Shown one piece after another: positions 1 through 8,735 of a stretch of 47,059 nt of DNA (the stretch's first letter is position 1; each line of letters begins with the position of its first letter). Below the pieces are notes generated by a model, which worked only from the letters and a program-made list of their open reading frames with translations, searched no databases and was not told the origin of the DNA. This DNA is from Gemmatimonadota bacterium. Its GTDB lineage: Bacteria > Latescibacterota > UBA2968. A program made the position numbers and the translations under genes. The DNA is taken from the NCBI GenBank assembly GCA_002714465.1, contig PAXL01000027.1, forward strand, positions 5,050 through 52,108, given 5' to 3'.

Positions 1-116
1 CACCTGCCTAATAGGGATCCGCGATCCTATAACTCTGTATATCTTCTCCCGGTGGAAGCAGCTACTCCTTCCGCTCTATCCCAACGACGCGGCCCCTTCG
101 ACCAGAAATCGATCCG

Positions 117-533
117 CTATTCGACCGGCCGTTCTGTCGGCACAGAAACTGGCCCCTCGTCCTCATACTCAATAACAAGATCCTCACCCTCCACGCGAAC
201 CGGATATGTCTTCACATGGACATCCGGGTTCGTCAGGCACCGTCCCGTCTGGATCTCGAATGGCCACTGATGCCACGGACAGCGAAGCAACTCCCCCTCT
301 CCCGTGACCGCCGGGGTCTCTCGCGTGAACGAAGGCGGATCGATCGCCGCCACACGACCACTCAGTTCACCCGTACAAAGCGGTCCCTGTTTGTGTGGAC
401 ATATGTTTCGAACGGCGTGGAAGCCACCCCGAATGTTGAAGACGCCGATCCCGGCTCGCCCTCTGAAGGGAACTACGATCTTTCGTCCTCCAGGCGGAAT
501 CTCGGACACCTTCCCCACCACAACGCGCGCCAT
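117..533 (-). CDS. Rieske [2Fe-2S] ferredoxin-like protein
   Basis: This 138-residue soluble protein is a Rieske-type electron carrier or a small ferredoxin subunit of an oxygenase. The cluster ligands are visible as C-x-H at residues 45-47 (CPHKQGPL) and C-x2-H at residues 85-88 (CPWHQWPF), each in the usual context. The spacing between the boxes is about 40 residues, longer than in many small Rieske ferredoxins. There is no signal peptide or membrane segment, so it should be cytoplasmic. Its ATG overlaps the stop codon of the upstream amidohydrolase by one base (TAATG), which indicates translational coupling. It is the last gene of a three-gene operon. A role in passing electrons to an oxygenase encoded elsewhere is inference, because no oxygenase large subunit lies nearby. 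Confidence 0.88.
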   Translation of the reverse strand: MARVVVGKVSEIPPGGRKIVVPFRGRAGIGVFNIRGGFHAVRNICPHKQGPLCTGELSGRVAAIDPPSFTRETPAVTGEGELLRCPWHQWPFEIQTGRCLTNPDVHVKTYPVRVEGEDLVIEYEDEGPVSVPTERPVE

Positions 534-1666
534 TACGCCCGGTTCCCTCTGAGAAGGTCCAGCGCGTTCCCGGAGAATATACGATCGTGTAGATCCTGCT
601 CCATTTTGGGAAACGTCGTCACCGGATCATTCCAATCGAAGTGCGGAAAATCTGAGCAATAAATCAGCGTTTCCTCTGCGTGAAGCATTTCAAACATCTC
701 GCAGAGATGATCTGAGTTCGGAGGCTCGTGCAAGGGTTGTGTTCCCACTCGGATATGATCACGGAAATACTCACTTGGAAGCCGCTTCAGCCAGGGAGTT
801 TGATCCCGGATCGCCTTCCAGTCAGAGTCCATGTGCCACATCAGTGGGACCGCCCACATCTGCTGCGCCTCGATCAGAGCAACCTTGAACGTTGGAAGCT
901 TCTCGAAAACCCCCTCCACGATCAGTGATGCTGCCTGGGCGCTCGCCACGAACGGCCGAGCCATACGGGACTCCATGTAATAAGTCGGATATCCGACAGG
1001 CGTAGGAGTGTTTCTTGCCGCCCCTCCCCCACCACCGATGTGCGAAACGACCGGGAGGTCGTGTCGAGCGCAGGCCTCCCAGATCGGGTGATACATCCTG
1101 TGACCAAACGGACGTTCCGTGTTCATCGGGACCATCACCGCGGCCGTGTCCGTCCGGTCGGCCAGCCGATCGATCTCCATGACGGCCTGAACGGGGTCAT
1201 TCGGGGCTACGAGAATGGCGTTGACCACCCGATCGTCCTTCTCAAGCCAGTGCTCGATTGTCCAGTCGTTGAACGCACGACAGAGAGCCGCTGCCCAATC
1301 CGGATCCGGGAGACCGGAATAGCCATAGAACGGTGGAGGCCCCGTGAGGAGCGCAACGTCTATGTTCCAGAGATCGAGATGCTCTTTCTGCATGAACTCG
1401 AGGCTAAAATTCACCTCGCGTGACTGCAAATCAGGATCCTTGAGGTCAGGACGGTTCGTTCGGAAAGGGATGTTCGCATAACCGGCTGAAGGCAGGTGCA
1501 GCCCCTGATCCAGAAGGTGGTCTTGGTAGAATTTCGGAAGATACGGCATCAGATCAGATGCCGACTTGAAGTTATGATGGACATCGCAATCCACGAGCGA
1601 GATTCCGTCTCGTTTCTTTGCTGTCCATCCCGGTGCCGCTATCGGGGTTGCGCCTGGTTTGCTCAT
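533..1666 (-). CDS. Amidohydrolase 2 family metal-dependent hydrolase/decarboxylase
   Basis: This 377-residue protein belongs to the amidohydrolase_2 superfamily, which includes ACMSD and gamma-resorcylate decarboxylase-type enzymes. Visible metal-site elements are D-x-H at residues 28-30 (DCDVHHNF), H209 in VSHIGGGG and D339 in YCSDFPHFDW. The last motif is typical of family members described as hydrolases or decarboxylases of aromatic or 2-oxo acids. No signal peptide is present. The gene lies 19 bases after the acetoacetate-decarboxylase-like gene and overlaps the Rieske start by one base. The company of a decarboxylase-fold protein and a Rieske protein suggests degradation of an aromatic or ring-cleavage compound. 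The substrate cannot be read from the sequence. Confidence 0.85.
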   Translation of the reverse strand: MSKPGATPIAAPGWTAKKRDGISLVDCDVHHNFKSASDLMPYLPKFYQDHLLDQGLHLPSAGYANIPFRTNRPDLKDPDLQSREVNFSLEFMQKEHLDLWNIDVALLTGPPPFYGYSGLPDPDWAAALCRAFNDWTIEHWLEKDDRVVNAILVAPNDPVQAVMEIDRLADRTDTAAVMVPMNTERPFGHRMYHPIWEACARHDLPVVSHIGGGGGAARNTPTPVGYPTYYMESRMARPFVASAQAASLIVEGVFEKLPTFKVALIEAQQMWAVPLMWHMDSDWKAIRDQTPWLKRLPSEYFRDHIRVGTQPLHEPPNSDHLCEMFEMLHAEETLIYCSDFPHFDWNDPVTTFPKMEQDLHDRIFSGNALDLLRGNRA

Positions 1667-1685
1667 CGTATGTTCTCCCGTCTGT

Positions 1686-2510
1686 CTACTTCAGGATCCG
1701 CTGGTCGCTTAAGTCCTTACCTCCAATGGTTCGAGAAACCGTTCCGCTCACGATGCGCTTGATCTCGAGGTCCGCAAAGGTGTTTACGATGTTGTACTGA
1801 GTCGGTAAATCTTCCCACCGTGCTCGGTGCCACGAAATCGTCCCCTCTCCCGTCCACGCTTCAACGATACGCTGATTGCCACCTGTGGAAGGCGTAATCA
1901 CCGCGTAGGCTAAATCTGATTCGCCCCAGTCCATCGTCCTCGGCATATACTTATAGTGCAGAGTCCCATCGACCGACTTCTTCACCGTGCCGCCTCCCTC
2001 CTCTTTCTCGCTCATGTTCACGACGCTAATATCCAGAAACTGGAACCCGAGCCACGCTGCCATACCGTGTGCTTCTCCATTACAGAATCTGGGTTCGGGG
2101 AGTTCGCAGTAGATCTTCGAGAACCCGATATCCTCTCGACCCGTAATGATCGGATCGGCCAGGTTCTCCCACAGGACTGTCAGAAACGGGCCGTGTGCCG
2201 TATCCTCCTGACCACGAAACGTAGCCGGGAACGTGAGTCCAAGCGTCGCGTATCCTCGTCCCGCGAGCCATTCGATCTCTTTCATATGAGTCAGAGTCAC
2301 CGTCGCGATCGGTTCGTCCAACTCGAATCCTTCGGGCAGCAATGCCGAAAGCTGATCGGGGTTGGTCTCGAAGGAGACGGCTATATGCGTGCTCTTCGGG
2401 TTGTCCTCACACTCGTATCTGCGGCCGCCAGGACCCTGACGCGGGCCGAGCGCAGGCCCGAAGTGGGTTGGCATCCGGTACTGCATCCCCTGCTGAAATG
2501 TGTATGACAT
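1686..2510 (-). CDS. Acetoacetate decarboxylase-like protein
   Basis: This 274-residue protein resembles the acetoacetate decarboxylase (ADC) superfamily. The stretch GREDIGFSKIYCELP (about residues 124-138) aligns with the ADC core, where a lysine forms the Schiff base. K132 occupies that position, but the usual neighbouring second lysine is absent (SKI instead of PKK). That residue lowers the pKa of the catalytic lysine in classical ADC, so acetoacetate may not be the substrate. Related ADC-fold proteins act as aldolase-dehydratases or hydrolases of oxo acids. The start is supported by a GAGGGAG Shine-Dalgarno sequence five bases upstream of the ATG. It is the first gene of the operon with the amidohydrolase and the Rieske protein. 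Confidence 0.8.
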   Translation of the reverse strand: MSYTFQQGMQYRMPTHFGPALGPRQGPGGRRYECEDNPKSTHIAVSFETNPDQLSALLPEGFELDEPIATVTLTHMKEIEWLAGRGYATLGLTFPATFRGQEDTAHGPFLTVLWENLADPIITGREDIGFSKIYCELPEPRFCNGEAHGMAAWLGFQFLDISVVNMSEKEEGGGTVKKSVDGTLHYKYMPRTMDWGESDLAYAVITPSTGGNQRIVEAWTGEGTISWHRARWEDLPTQYNIVNTFADLEIKRIVSGTVSRTIGGKDLSDQRILK

Positions 2511-2746
2511 GGAAACTCCCTCTTAAACTGTACAGTTGATACCCGCCAAGCCATAAGATCGCTCACATCGGTATGCCTTCCAAACGGTAACCCGATGAAT
2601 CCGTGGAAATCGGCCATGAAATTCCGTATGTTTGTTCGGGATTTGTAGAGTCTTACAGATAACGACCAAGATACGCAAATGCGTGAGGAAGGACGGATGA
2701 GAATACCAATAACCGGATATGAACCGGGTATCGGCCTGGGGGAAGC

Positions 2747-3589
2747 ATGCTCTTTAACTTCAAGTATCTGACGATCAACCGTTTCGCCGACGGTCTCGAG
2801 TCGGACTATCGGCATACCTTCGGCGATCTCGACCCGGCCTACGGCGGGTATGTCAACTGGATCGGACGGTTGGCCCTTGAGAACATCGCCAACTCTGACA
2901 TGCTCTACCACGACGTCGAGCACACGATGCTCGTGACGACGGTCGGGCAGCAGATCTTGGTAGGTAAGCACCTGATTGAGGGGGGGGTGACTCCCAGAGA
3001 CTGGGCACACTTCATTACTGCACTTCTGTGTCACGACATTGGATACGTTCGTGGTATCTGCGAGCTCGACGGGGACGGAGTCTACGCGACGGGTGAATGC
3101 GACGAGACGGTTGCCCTGCCCAGTAGCGGAACCGACGCGGTTTTGACCCCTTATCACGTCAGCCGAAGTCAGCAGTTCGTGAGGGAGCGATTCGGCACAA
3201 AGATGTTGCACGACATGGATCCCGACGTGATCTGCTCTTATATCGATATGCCCCCCTCCCCCCCACCTGAAGATCCTGCCTACAAACAGACGGACTCCTA
3301 TGCCGGTCTTCTGCGTGCTGCCGATTTTATAGGCCAGTTGGGTGACCCGGACTATCTCAGGAAGATTCCGGCTCTGTTCTATGAATTCGAGCAGTTCGGG
3401 GCGAACGATAGTCTGGGTTACAAGACACCGGGAGACATGAGGAAGGGTTACGGAGGGTTCTTCTGGAACGTCGTAAGCCCGTACATCAAAGAAGCTGTGA
3501 AATATCTGGACGTCACCCACGACGGAAAGAACTGGGTCTCCAGCCTCCACTCCCACGTCTTCAAAGTTGAACACGATGAACAGCTCTAG
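2747..3589 (+). CDS. HD-domain metal-dependent phosphohydrolase
   Basis: This 280-residue protein has an HD-domain metal site: H55-D56 and H59 in YHDVEHT, then H96-D97 in LLCHDIGY. Later conserved Asp residues lie in the RAADFIGQLGDPDY segment. HD proteins hydrolyse phosphate esters, often nucleotides or cyclic nucleotides; the substrate is unknown here. The start ATG follows a strong GGGGGAAG ribosome binding site. It is a single-gene transcription unit, closed by a hairpin terminator about 20 bases after the stop, and is divergent from the ADC-like operon. A long frame on the opposite strand is a shadow of this gene. Confidence 0.85.
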   Translation: MLFNFKYLTINRFADGLESDYRHTFGDLDPAYGGYVNWIGRLALENIANSDMLYHDVEHTMLVTTVGQQILVGKHLIEGGVTPRDWAHFITALLCHDIGYVRGICELDGDGVYATGECDETVALPSSGTDAVLTPYHVSRSQQFVRERFGTKMLHDMDPDVICSYIDMPPSPPPEDPAYKQTDSYAGLLRAADFIGQLGDPDYLRKIPALFYEFEQFGANDSLGYKTPGDMRKGYGGFFWNVVSPYIKEAVKYLDVTHDGKNWVSSLHSHVFKVEHDEQL

Positions 3590-3610
3590 CACCGAACGCA
3601 GACATAACAC

Positions 3611-3646
3611 AGAAACGCCCTGACTCTTCGGAATCAGGGCGTTTCT
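3611..3646. terminator. Hairpin terminator after HD-domain gene
   Basis: A perfect 13-bp stem, AGAAACGCCCTGA paired with TCAGGGCGTTTCT, encloses a loop containing cTTCGg, the stable UUCG tetraloop context. It starts 22 bases after the stop codon. The outer stem base pairs are A/T-rich, so the right arm ends in TTTCT in either direction. It may therefore work on both strands. Confidence 0.8.
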
Positions 3647-3676
3647 GGATCCGCTTACCGGCTAGACCGGCATCTC

Positions 3677-3908
3677 TCAACTTGTGATGGACCTTCCCAT
3701 TCGTACGTGCTCCTCAGTATCCTCGGAGATGATCCGCCCACCCAAAAGAAACCCAACCAAAGCTGGAGTTTCAAAAACCGAGTGCATTCGCGTGTACTCA
3801 TACTACCATACGCGTAAGAACGCGCATCGCTTCGGACATAAGGATCAAGTAATCGGATGTTCGACCATGGACGACGTCATCCGTCGCCCGAAAGAAGATT
3901 TTCCAAGG
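3677..3908 (-). pseudogene. Possible decayed gene remnant
   Basis: No intact gene occupies the 330 bases between the HD-gene terminator and the YdcZ-like gene. Two short, protein-like minus-strand frames abut in different frames. One spans 3798-3908 and ends ...LMSEAMRVLTRMVV. The other spans 3677-3802 and contains EYTRMHSVFETPALVGFLL, ending ...HVRMGRSITS. Joining them by one frame change gives a continuous protein-like reading of about 75 residues. The composition looks coding (few stops, balanced residues), but I recognise no family, and no good start exists for either part. Chance open frames remain possible. Confidence 0.25.
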
Positions 3909-3973
3909 TCAGCAACCGTGGCGGTCTCCCCACGCGCAGCGATTCAGGTCCACCTCCGGGATCCGGGCCTGAG

Positions 3974-4429
3974 TCAGGATCGCTGGATCATGTAAAGGCC
4001 AACCAGAAGAAGCCCCATCCCGATAATCCGGTTTATCGACATCGGTACGACAGTTACGTTCAGAATCCCGAAGTGATCGATCACGGCAGATACGACCAAC
4101 TGGCCCACCACGACAGCCGCAACTACCCGCAGCGCCCCGATTTCAGGGATCAGCCCGAGGAAGACAGTCACAAACATCACGCCGATTAGTCCTGCAGTGA
4201 ACAAATACCAAGGCGCGATCTTCAGGTCCGCCCAAGCAGGAAACCCAACAAATGGCATCAGCAACCCCACGAGGATCCCGCCTCCCACGAAGAAGTTCAT
4301 GAGCGTTCCCCTCAGAGGGTGTCCCAATAGTTGCCCCATCTGTGCGTTCAGACTGCCCTGCACGGGAGCCAGCCCTCCGACCACTAATGCCAGCAGCATA
4401 AACAAACCGGTCTTGATCGTCGTATCCAT
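3974..4429 (-). CDS. YdcZ/DUF606-type DMT-superfamily membrane protein
   Basis: This roughly 151-residue protein has four to five hydrophobic segments and matches the YdcZ (DUF606) family of small drug/metabolite-transporter-like proteins, normally about 145-150 residues. The APVQGSLNAQMGQLLGHPL segment and the end IIGMGLLLVGLYMIQRS are typical. I chose the ATG at 4429 rather than an in-frame ATG at 4474. The shorter start lies one base after the stop of the antiporter gene, and the longer one would add a hydrophilic tail overlapping it. Transport substrate and direction are unknown. Coupling to the NhaC-type gene suggests co-translation in the inner membrane. Confidence 0.8.
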   Translation of the reverse strand: MDTTIKTGLFMLLALVVGGLAPVQGSLNAQMGQLLGHPLRGTLMNFFVGGGILVGLLMPFVGFPAWADLKIAPWYLFTAGLIGVMFVTVFLGLIPEIGALRVVAAVVVGQLVVSAVIDHFGILNVTVVPMSINRIIGMGLLLVGLYMIQRS

Positions 4430-4430
4430 A

Positions 4431-6176
4431 TCAGGCTGACAGCGCGGCAGCGATGGTCCAGCAGATCGCCGCAAGACCTGCGGCGAAGCTCGCCTGCGGA
4501 ATCTGTGTCTTGACGTGATCCATCAGGTCACATCCGGTCGAGATCGAACTGAGAACGGTTGTATCTGAAATCGGCGAGCACTGATCGCCATACACACTTC
4601 CATCCATCACGGCGGCAAAGCAAATAGTCATGAAGAACTCGGGATGCGCCAGACCATTAGCACCAGCCACGGCCCAGGCCAACGGCATGGCGAGCGGAAA
4701 CGCGACCGCGTAGGTCCCCCAACTCGTGCCGGTCGAAAAAGCAATAATGATCGTCAGGATCTGAAGCATCACAGGTAGGAACCAAAACGGGATGCTGTCG
4801 CTCAGAATATCGACCAGATACGTCCCTCCCCCTGCCTCCTTGCTGACGCCACCGATCGTGATAGCAAGTAGAAGGATCACCGATCCCCCGACGACGCCCT
4901 TCATTCCATCGGTCACCCCATCAACTAGGTCATTCAGTGATAGTCCCCGACCAAGCGCCATAAAGGAGGCCAACAGAAGAGCGACACCAAAAGCCCAGAG
5001 TACGTTCGGAGATCCAAAGGCGACAAAAGTCCCTATCGCGACCCCGATCAAAGCGACGAGCGGAAGTACAAAATCGAGCAAATGAGGCCTGTAAGTGGCC
5101 GGAACATCAGGTGTCTGGATCTCTTTTGCAGCAAGCGGGTTTGCCTCGGTAGAATCGAGTTGACCGGTCGATCTGGAGCGCTCGATCGCCGCTGTCATGC
5201 GCTTACCCAGAAAAATAGGCTTCTCAATGCTCAGCAGAAACGTTCCCAAAACCGCAAAGATCGCATAGAAGCAAAAGGGAACACTCTTAAAGAAGAAGAT
5301 TACGCGATCTGCCTCCGTCGCCAGAAAGCCGACACCAGCAACATAAATGAAGGCCTGTACATAACCCGGCCAGGCGTTGAAAGCGAGCTGTGATGCGATC
5401 GGTGATGCGGTAGAATCGACTATGTAGGAGAGTTCTTCGTGACTGACTTTGTTGTCATCGGCGAGAGGCTTAACGGTCGTACCCACAAGTACCGTACTGA
5501 CTGTCCCCCCTTGGAAGAACACGATACCCAGAGCCCAGGCGACCAGCTTGGCTGACCGAGGTCCCCGGACGAACTTGTGAGCCATATACTCGGCGAACGC
5601 CTGCGCTGCGCCCGTTTTGGACCAAACACCCAACAAGCCGCCCAGAAACCAGAGATACAGGACCAGCACCGTTGCCGCCGACGTCGTCGATAGGTAACCA
5701 ATCAACACGTCGCCCGTGATGTCGAACCGGCCGAGCAAGAACGCTCCCGAGACGATCCCTGCCAGAAGCGAAGTGATCGGTTCCTTCGTCACCCAACACA
5801 GAATGATGGCCATAATAGCCGGCAGCAGGGACCAGTATTGGAAGTGGTAGCGCAGGTCGAGCCTCGCGTACGAACGATCTGCTCCGTCGCCCCGCATGAC
5901 GAACTCTTCAGAAATAGCCGGACGAGTGCCTGTCTCCAGTCTCACAGGGTTGAGCTGCGCGCTCTCGTAAACCACCACCTCGTCGAGATAGGACTTTCGG
6001 CCCTTCTGAATGAAATAAACGCCTTTTTCGTCCTCGGAATGGACGTCCAACGCTGTCTCGTCAACAGACCACGTAGGATCGACATTCCATCCTACCCATA
6101 GAGACAGAAGAAGACCGGCCACAAGAAGGATCAGCACCCGCTTCTGCTGAACAACGTCGAGGAAGGATTGGCTCAT
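4431..6176 (-). CDS. NhaC-family Na+/H+ antiporter
   Basis: This 581-residue polytopic inner-membrane protein has the NhaC-type fold. Characteristic segments are FFQGGTVSTVLVGTTVKPLA, DSTASPIASQLAFNAWPGYV, FSTGTSWGTYAVAFPLAMPL and DGSVYGDQCSPISDTTVLSS. The family exchanges Na+ (or an organic solute) for H+. An unusual feature is a hydrophilic region of about 80 residues (roughly 33-112) between the first transmembrane helix and the transport core, which would lie outside the cytoplasm. The start ATG has GAGG eight bases upstream. The gene ends one base before the YdcZ-like start, so the two form a coupled pair. Confidence 0.9.
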   Translation of the reverse strand: MSQSFLDVVQQKRVLILLVAGLLLSLWVGWNVDPTWSVDETALDVHSEDEKGVYFIQKGRKSYLDEVVVYESAQLNPVRLETGTRPAISEEFVMRGDGADRSYARLDLRYHFQYWSLLPAIMAIILCWVTKEPITSLLAGIVSGAFLLGRFDITGDVLIGYLSTTSAATVLVLYLWFLGGLLGVWSKTGAAQAFAEYMAHKFVRGPRSAKLVAWALGIVFFQGGTVSTVLVGTTVKPLADDNKVSHEELSYIVDSTASPIASQLAFNAWPGYVQAFIYVAGVGFLATEADRVIFFFKSVPFCFYAIFAVLGTFLLSIEKPIFLGKRMTAAIERSRSTGQLDSTEANPLAAKEIQTPDVPATYRPHLLDFVLPLVALIGVAIGTFVAFGSPNVLWAFGVALLLASFMALGRGLSLNDLVDGVTDGMKGVVGGSVILLLAITIGGVSKEAGGGTYLVDILSDSIPFWFLPVMLQILTIIIAFSTGTSWGTYAVAFPLAMPLAWAVAGANGLAHPEFFMTICFAAVMDGSVYGDQCSPISDTTVLSSISTGCDLMDHVKTQIPQASFAAGLAAICWTIAAALSA

Positions 6177-6265
6177 GCGAGCGCCTCACTTGATGAGATT
6201 GTAGACAATTTCGACACGTCAACTTAAGCTCTCACCGGGCTTGAGCCAAACCTCGCTGTATGACC

Positions 6266-6302
6266 AAAAAAAGCCCCTGACCGAGCACATCGACCAGGGG
6301 CT
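6266..6302 (-). terminator. Rho-independent terminator of XRE gene
   Basis: On the minus strand AGCCCCTG pairs with CAGGGGCT around a loop of about 15 bases, followed by a run of seven T. It begins 17 bases after the XRE stop codon and precedes the antiporter gene, so the two minus-strand genes are separate transcription units. Confidence 0.85.
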
Positions 6303-6318
6303 AAAGCTGCAAGTGCGA

Positions 6319-6690
6319 TCAGTTCTTCTTGACCGCCCGATGCGCCTTCCTAAGAAAGGTCGACCAGTCGTCAGAGGTTCTGGGTTCGTCCACATCGTAG
6401 AGTTGGGAGAGTGCCTTGTAGACCTTCGCATTGTTCACTGGAAGAACGTACTTGAAGTTCTTGCCTCCCAGATCCGGGAACCCGGCAAAGTCACCGGACA
6501 ACTCACCGAGCGTAACATCCAAGATCTTTGCGATCCGAACAAGATGGTCGGCAGAAAGGCGACGAGAACCGTTCTCGATCTGACTGTAGTACGGTGCGCT
6601 CATCTTCAGCTTTCTTGCCATCTCAACGGACTTGATCTCCCTCATCTTTCGAATATCACGGATTCGTCTGCGAATGCTCCTAACGTTCAA
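6319..6690 (-). CDS. XRE-family helix-turn-helix transcriptional regulator
   Basis: This 123-residue protein begins with a Cro/C1-type HTH of about 65 residues (RDIRKMREIKSVEMARKLKM, then APYYSQIENGSRRLSADHL, then KILDVTLGEL). It ends with a C-terminal part of about 45 residues that I cannot assign. I place the start at a TTG at 6690, because it is preceded by an AGGGGG ribosome binding site four bases away and starts just before the HTH. An ATG 96 bases further upstream has no such site and adds an unrelated tail. The gene is divergent from the TPR membrane-protein gene, so it may regulate that promoter or its own; no operator is evident. Confidence 0.82.
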   Translation of the reverse strand: MNVRSIRRRIRDIRKMREIKSVEMARKLKMSAPYYSQIENGSRRLSADHLVRIAKILDVTLGELSGDFAGFPDLGGKNFKYVLPVNNAKVYKALSQLYDVDEPRTSDDWSTFLRKAHRAVKKN

Positions 6691-6868
6691 GGTGCCCCCT
6701 TTATTCGTTAGGACTGTCGTGCCCCCGGCGACGGAGGTTTGCGCTTTGCGTATATACAACCTGACCCGAGGAACAGAATCCGGCAAATTGTTTTACTGTC
6801 GGCCGTAACCTTGCAAGTGTCACAGGAATCTCTGATCGCTGGGAGGGGCAGCAAAACACGGGAGTTTC

Positions 6869-8731
6869 ATGCACAGATCCGTATCATGGAATGTGAGTGA
6901 ATCAATGACGAAAACACGGGACCTATACCCCAGATCTACAGCCATCGCCCTCTATGCCGCGATCGTCCTTACAGCCCTGCTGGAAGTTGACACTTTATGG
7001 GGACTTGATGCGCTTCGTGGGGGGAACTGGCCGCTATTCCTGGCCGCGTCCACTGCACTCGTGTCGATCCTCCTCTCGGATCGGCTCCAAGCGTATTGCC
7101 TACCGATCCTCCAGTGGATACCGTTCCCCGTCCTTCCATTCTTCGTCCTCGGCATCTCACTCGGGCTTCCGTCATCCGTTCACCTCCTTGGAGACGGCTA
7201 TCTCCTGATCCGTGAACTGGATGCGGAAGCTTGGGACAGACTGGACCGGGCAGACCGTGCTCCCCTGACCTTCTGGCTTCTGAGCAAGCTCCAACGCGCG
7301 CTTTCGGTTACGGCAACCGAGCTCTATGTATGGATAAGCACCCTCAGTGGTGTAGCATATGCGCTCTGCATTCCACTTGCCGTCCGGTCCATGACCAACG
7401 ACAGATCCCGACAGACTGTGCTTGCTGTCTCGATGCTCTCAACAGGCTGTCTGATGCATTTCTGCGGCTATGTCGAGAACTATGCACCACTCCTACCCGG
7501 AATTCTCCTCCTTATCTTTTGCACCTGCAGAGTCAGCCGACTCGACATCGGCATGTGGAAGGCATCCATTCTGCTCGCCGTGCTGACCTGTCTTCACTTT
7601 ACCGCAGCCACCTTCTTTCCCGGCCTGTTTGCAGCCGCTCTGATCGCTAGCCGAAGCAGAGGATTCGCACGCCCGATCATCGACCTCGCTCTCTACCCCC
7701 TGTTGACGGTGGTCATTCTAAGCCTTATCGGGTTCGATTTTGCCGCATATTGGGGCAAGCTGAGATCGCACACGCTTCCAATGACCGGTGCCCCCACAGC
7801 CACCGCGGCACACAATCTTCTGTCACTCGAGCACCTTTACGACCTCCTGAATGTCGCACTACTAGTTTGTCCGACTGCCCTGATCCTGCTCCCAGTTTTC
7901 AAACCGTCCTGGATCGTGACGGACCCTATAGCCAAAATACTCGCGTGCCTATGCATCGGCCCTCTCGCATTCGTGCTCGTTGCGAACCCGGAGATCGGCG
8001 CCTTCAGGGATTGGGACGTGTTATCCCTTCCGGCCGTCCCGTTGATCGCATTGACATGGTATGTGTGGACTGCACAGCAGCCGCGAACACAGACCGTCCT
8101 CCTTGTGTCTGGCGTCTGCCTAATCCACGCGATCATCTGGCTCAGCGTAAACGCGACTCCGGAAAGCGCCGTGAATCGGTATGAGAGACTCATGAGATCG
8201 GCCTCGCTGTCGACTCACGGGAAAGTCTACGGCTGGGAAACGCTTGCAACGTACCGCCGGGAAACGGGTGACGCCGCAGGAGCAATCGAAGCGTATCAGG
8301 AAGCCCTTCGGGCCAGACCGGACCATCCGCGCATCCTGCTGCTACTCGGAAACGCCTACCAAGAGAAAGCGCAGTGGTCACAGGCAATTAATGCGTATCA
8401 GCGAACGCTTGAGATCCAACCCGAGAGCAAGGAGGCTCTGTCTAATCTCGGTGTGATCGAGGTGAGGAAGGGTGCAAATGTGGAAGCCGTTGCTTTGTTC
8501 AATCGCGCAATCGCAATCGATCCGGACTACGCTGAAGCACACATGAACCGGGGTGTCGCCCTGGCAAACCTTGGCCTGCGTGCTGACGCGATCACAAGTC
8601 TAAGGCGCGCGGTGGATATCGATCCAAGTTACGTGAATGCCTACCGAAACCTGTCTGCTCTCTACACCCGTTGGAGTCAACCCGATAGTGCGCGTTACTT
8701 TGACGATCAAGCGAAGCGACTGTATCCATGA
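6869..8731 (+). CDS. Polytopic membrane protein with C-terminal TPR domain
   Basis: This 620-residue protein has two parts. Residues 1 to about 430 hold roughly ten hydrophobic helices with a DGYLLIREL motif in an early loop. Residues about 445-620 hold tetratricopeptide repeats (for example YRRETGDAAGAIEAYQEALR, NAYQEKAQWSQAINAYQRTL, NLGVIEVRKGANVEAVALFN, NRGVALANLGLRADAITSLR). The arrangement resembles GT-C-type or TMTC-like membrane glycosyltransferases with TPR tails, but I do not see a decisive catalytic motif, so enzyme activity is unproven. The first ATG has GGGAG four bases upstream. An internal ATG at residue 13 has a weaker site. A hairpin follows the stop directly. Confidence 0.75.
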   Translation: MHRSVSWNVSESMTKTRDLYPRSTAIALYAAIVLTALLEVDTLWGLDALRGGNWPLFLAASTALVSILLSDRLQAYCLPILQWIPFPVLPFFVLGISLGLPSSVHLLGDGYLLIRELDAEAWDRLDRADRAPLTFWLLSKLQRALSVTATELYVWISTLSGVAYALCIPLAVRSMTNDRSRQTVLAVSMLSTGCLMHFCGYVENYAPLLPGILLLIFCTCRVSRLDIGMWKASILLAVLTCLHFTAATFFPGLFAAALIASRSRGFARPIIDLALYPLLTVVILSLIGFDFAAYWGKLRSHTLPMTGAPTATAAHNLLSLEHLYDLLNVALLVCPTALILLPVFKPSWIVTDPIAKILACLCIGPLAFVLVANPEIGAFRDWDVLSLPAVPLIALTWYVWTAQQPRTQTVLLVSGVCLIHAIIWLSVNATPESAVNRYERLMRSASLSTHGKVYGWETLATYRRETGDAAGAIEAYQEALRARPDHPRILLLLGNAYQEKAQWSQAINAYQRTLEIQPESKEALSNLGVIEVRKGANVEAVALFNRAIAIDPDYAEAHMNRGVALANLGLRADAITSLRRAVDIDPSYVNAYRNLSALYTRWSQPDSARYFDDQAKRLYP

Positions 8732-8735
8732 GAAA

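Noticed and set aside
11..30. Hairpin ATAGG-ATC / GAT-CCTAT after the Rieske gene
   Set aside because: The stem has a bulge, the loop is short and no T run follows on the minus strand, so it is not convincing as a terminator.
2381..3610. A 409-codon open frame on the minus strand opposite the HD-domain gene
   Set aside because: It runs antisense to a gene with clear HD motifs and ribosome binding site, its predicted protein has no known features, and it would overlap the ADC-like operon. It is a shadow frame.
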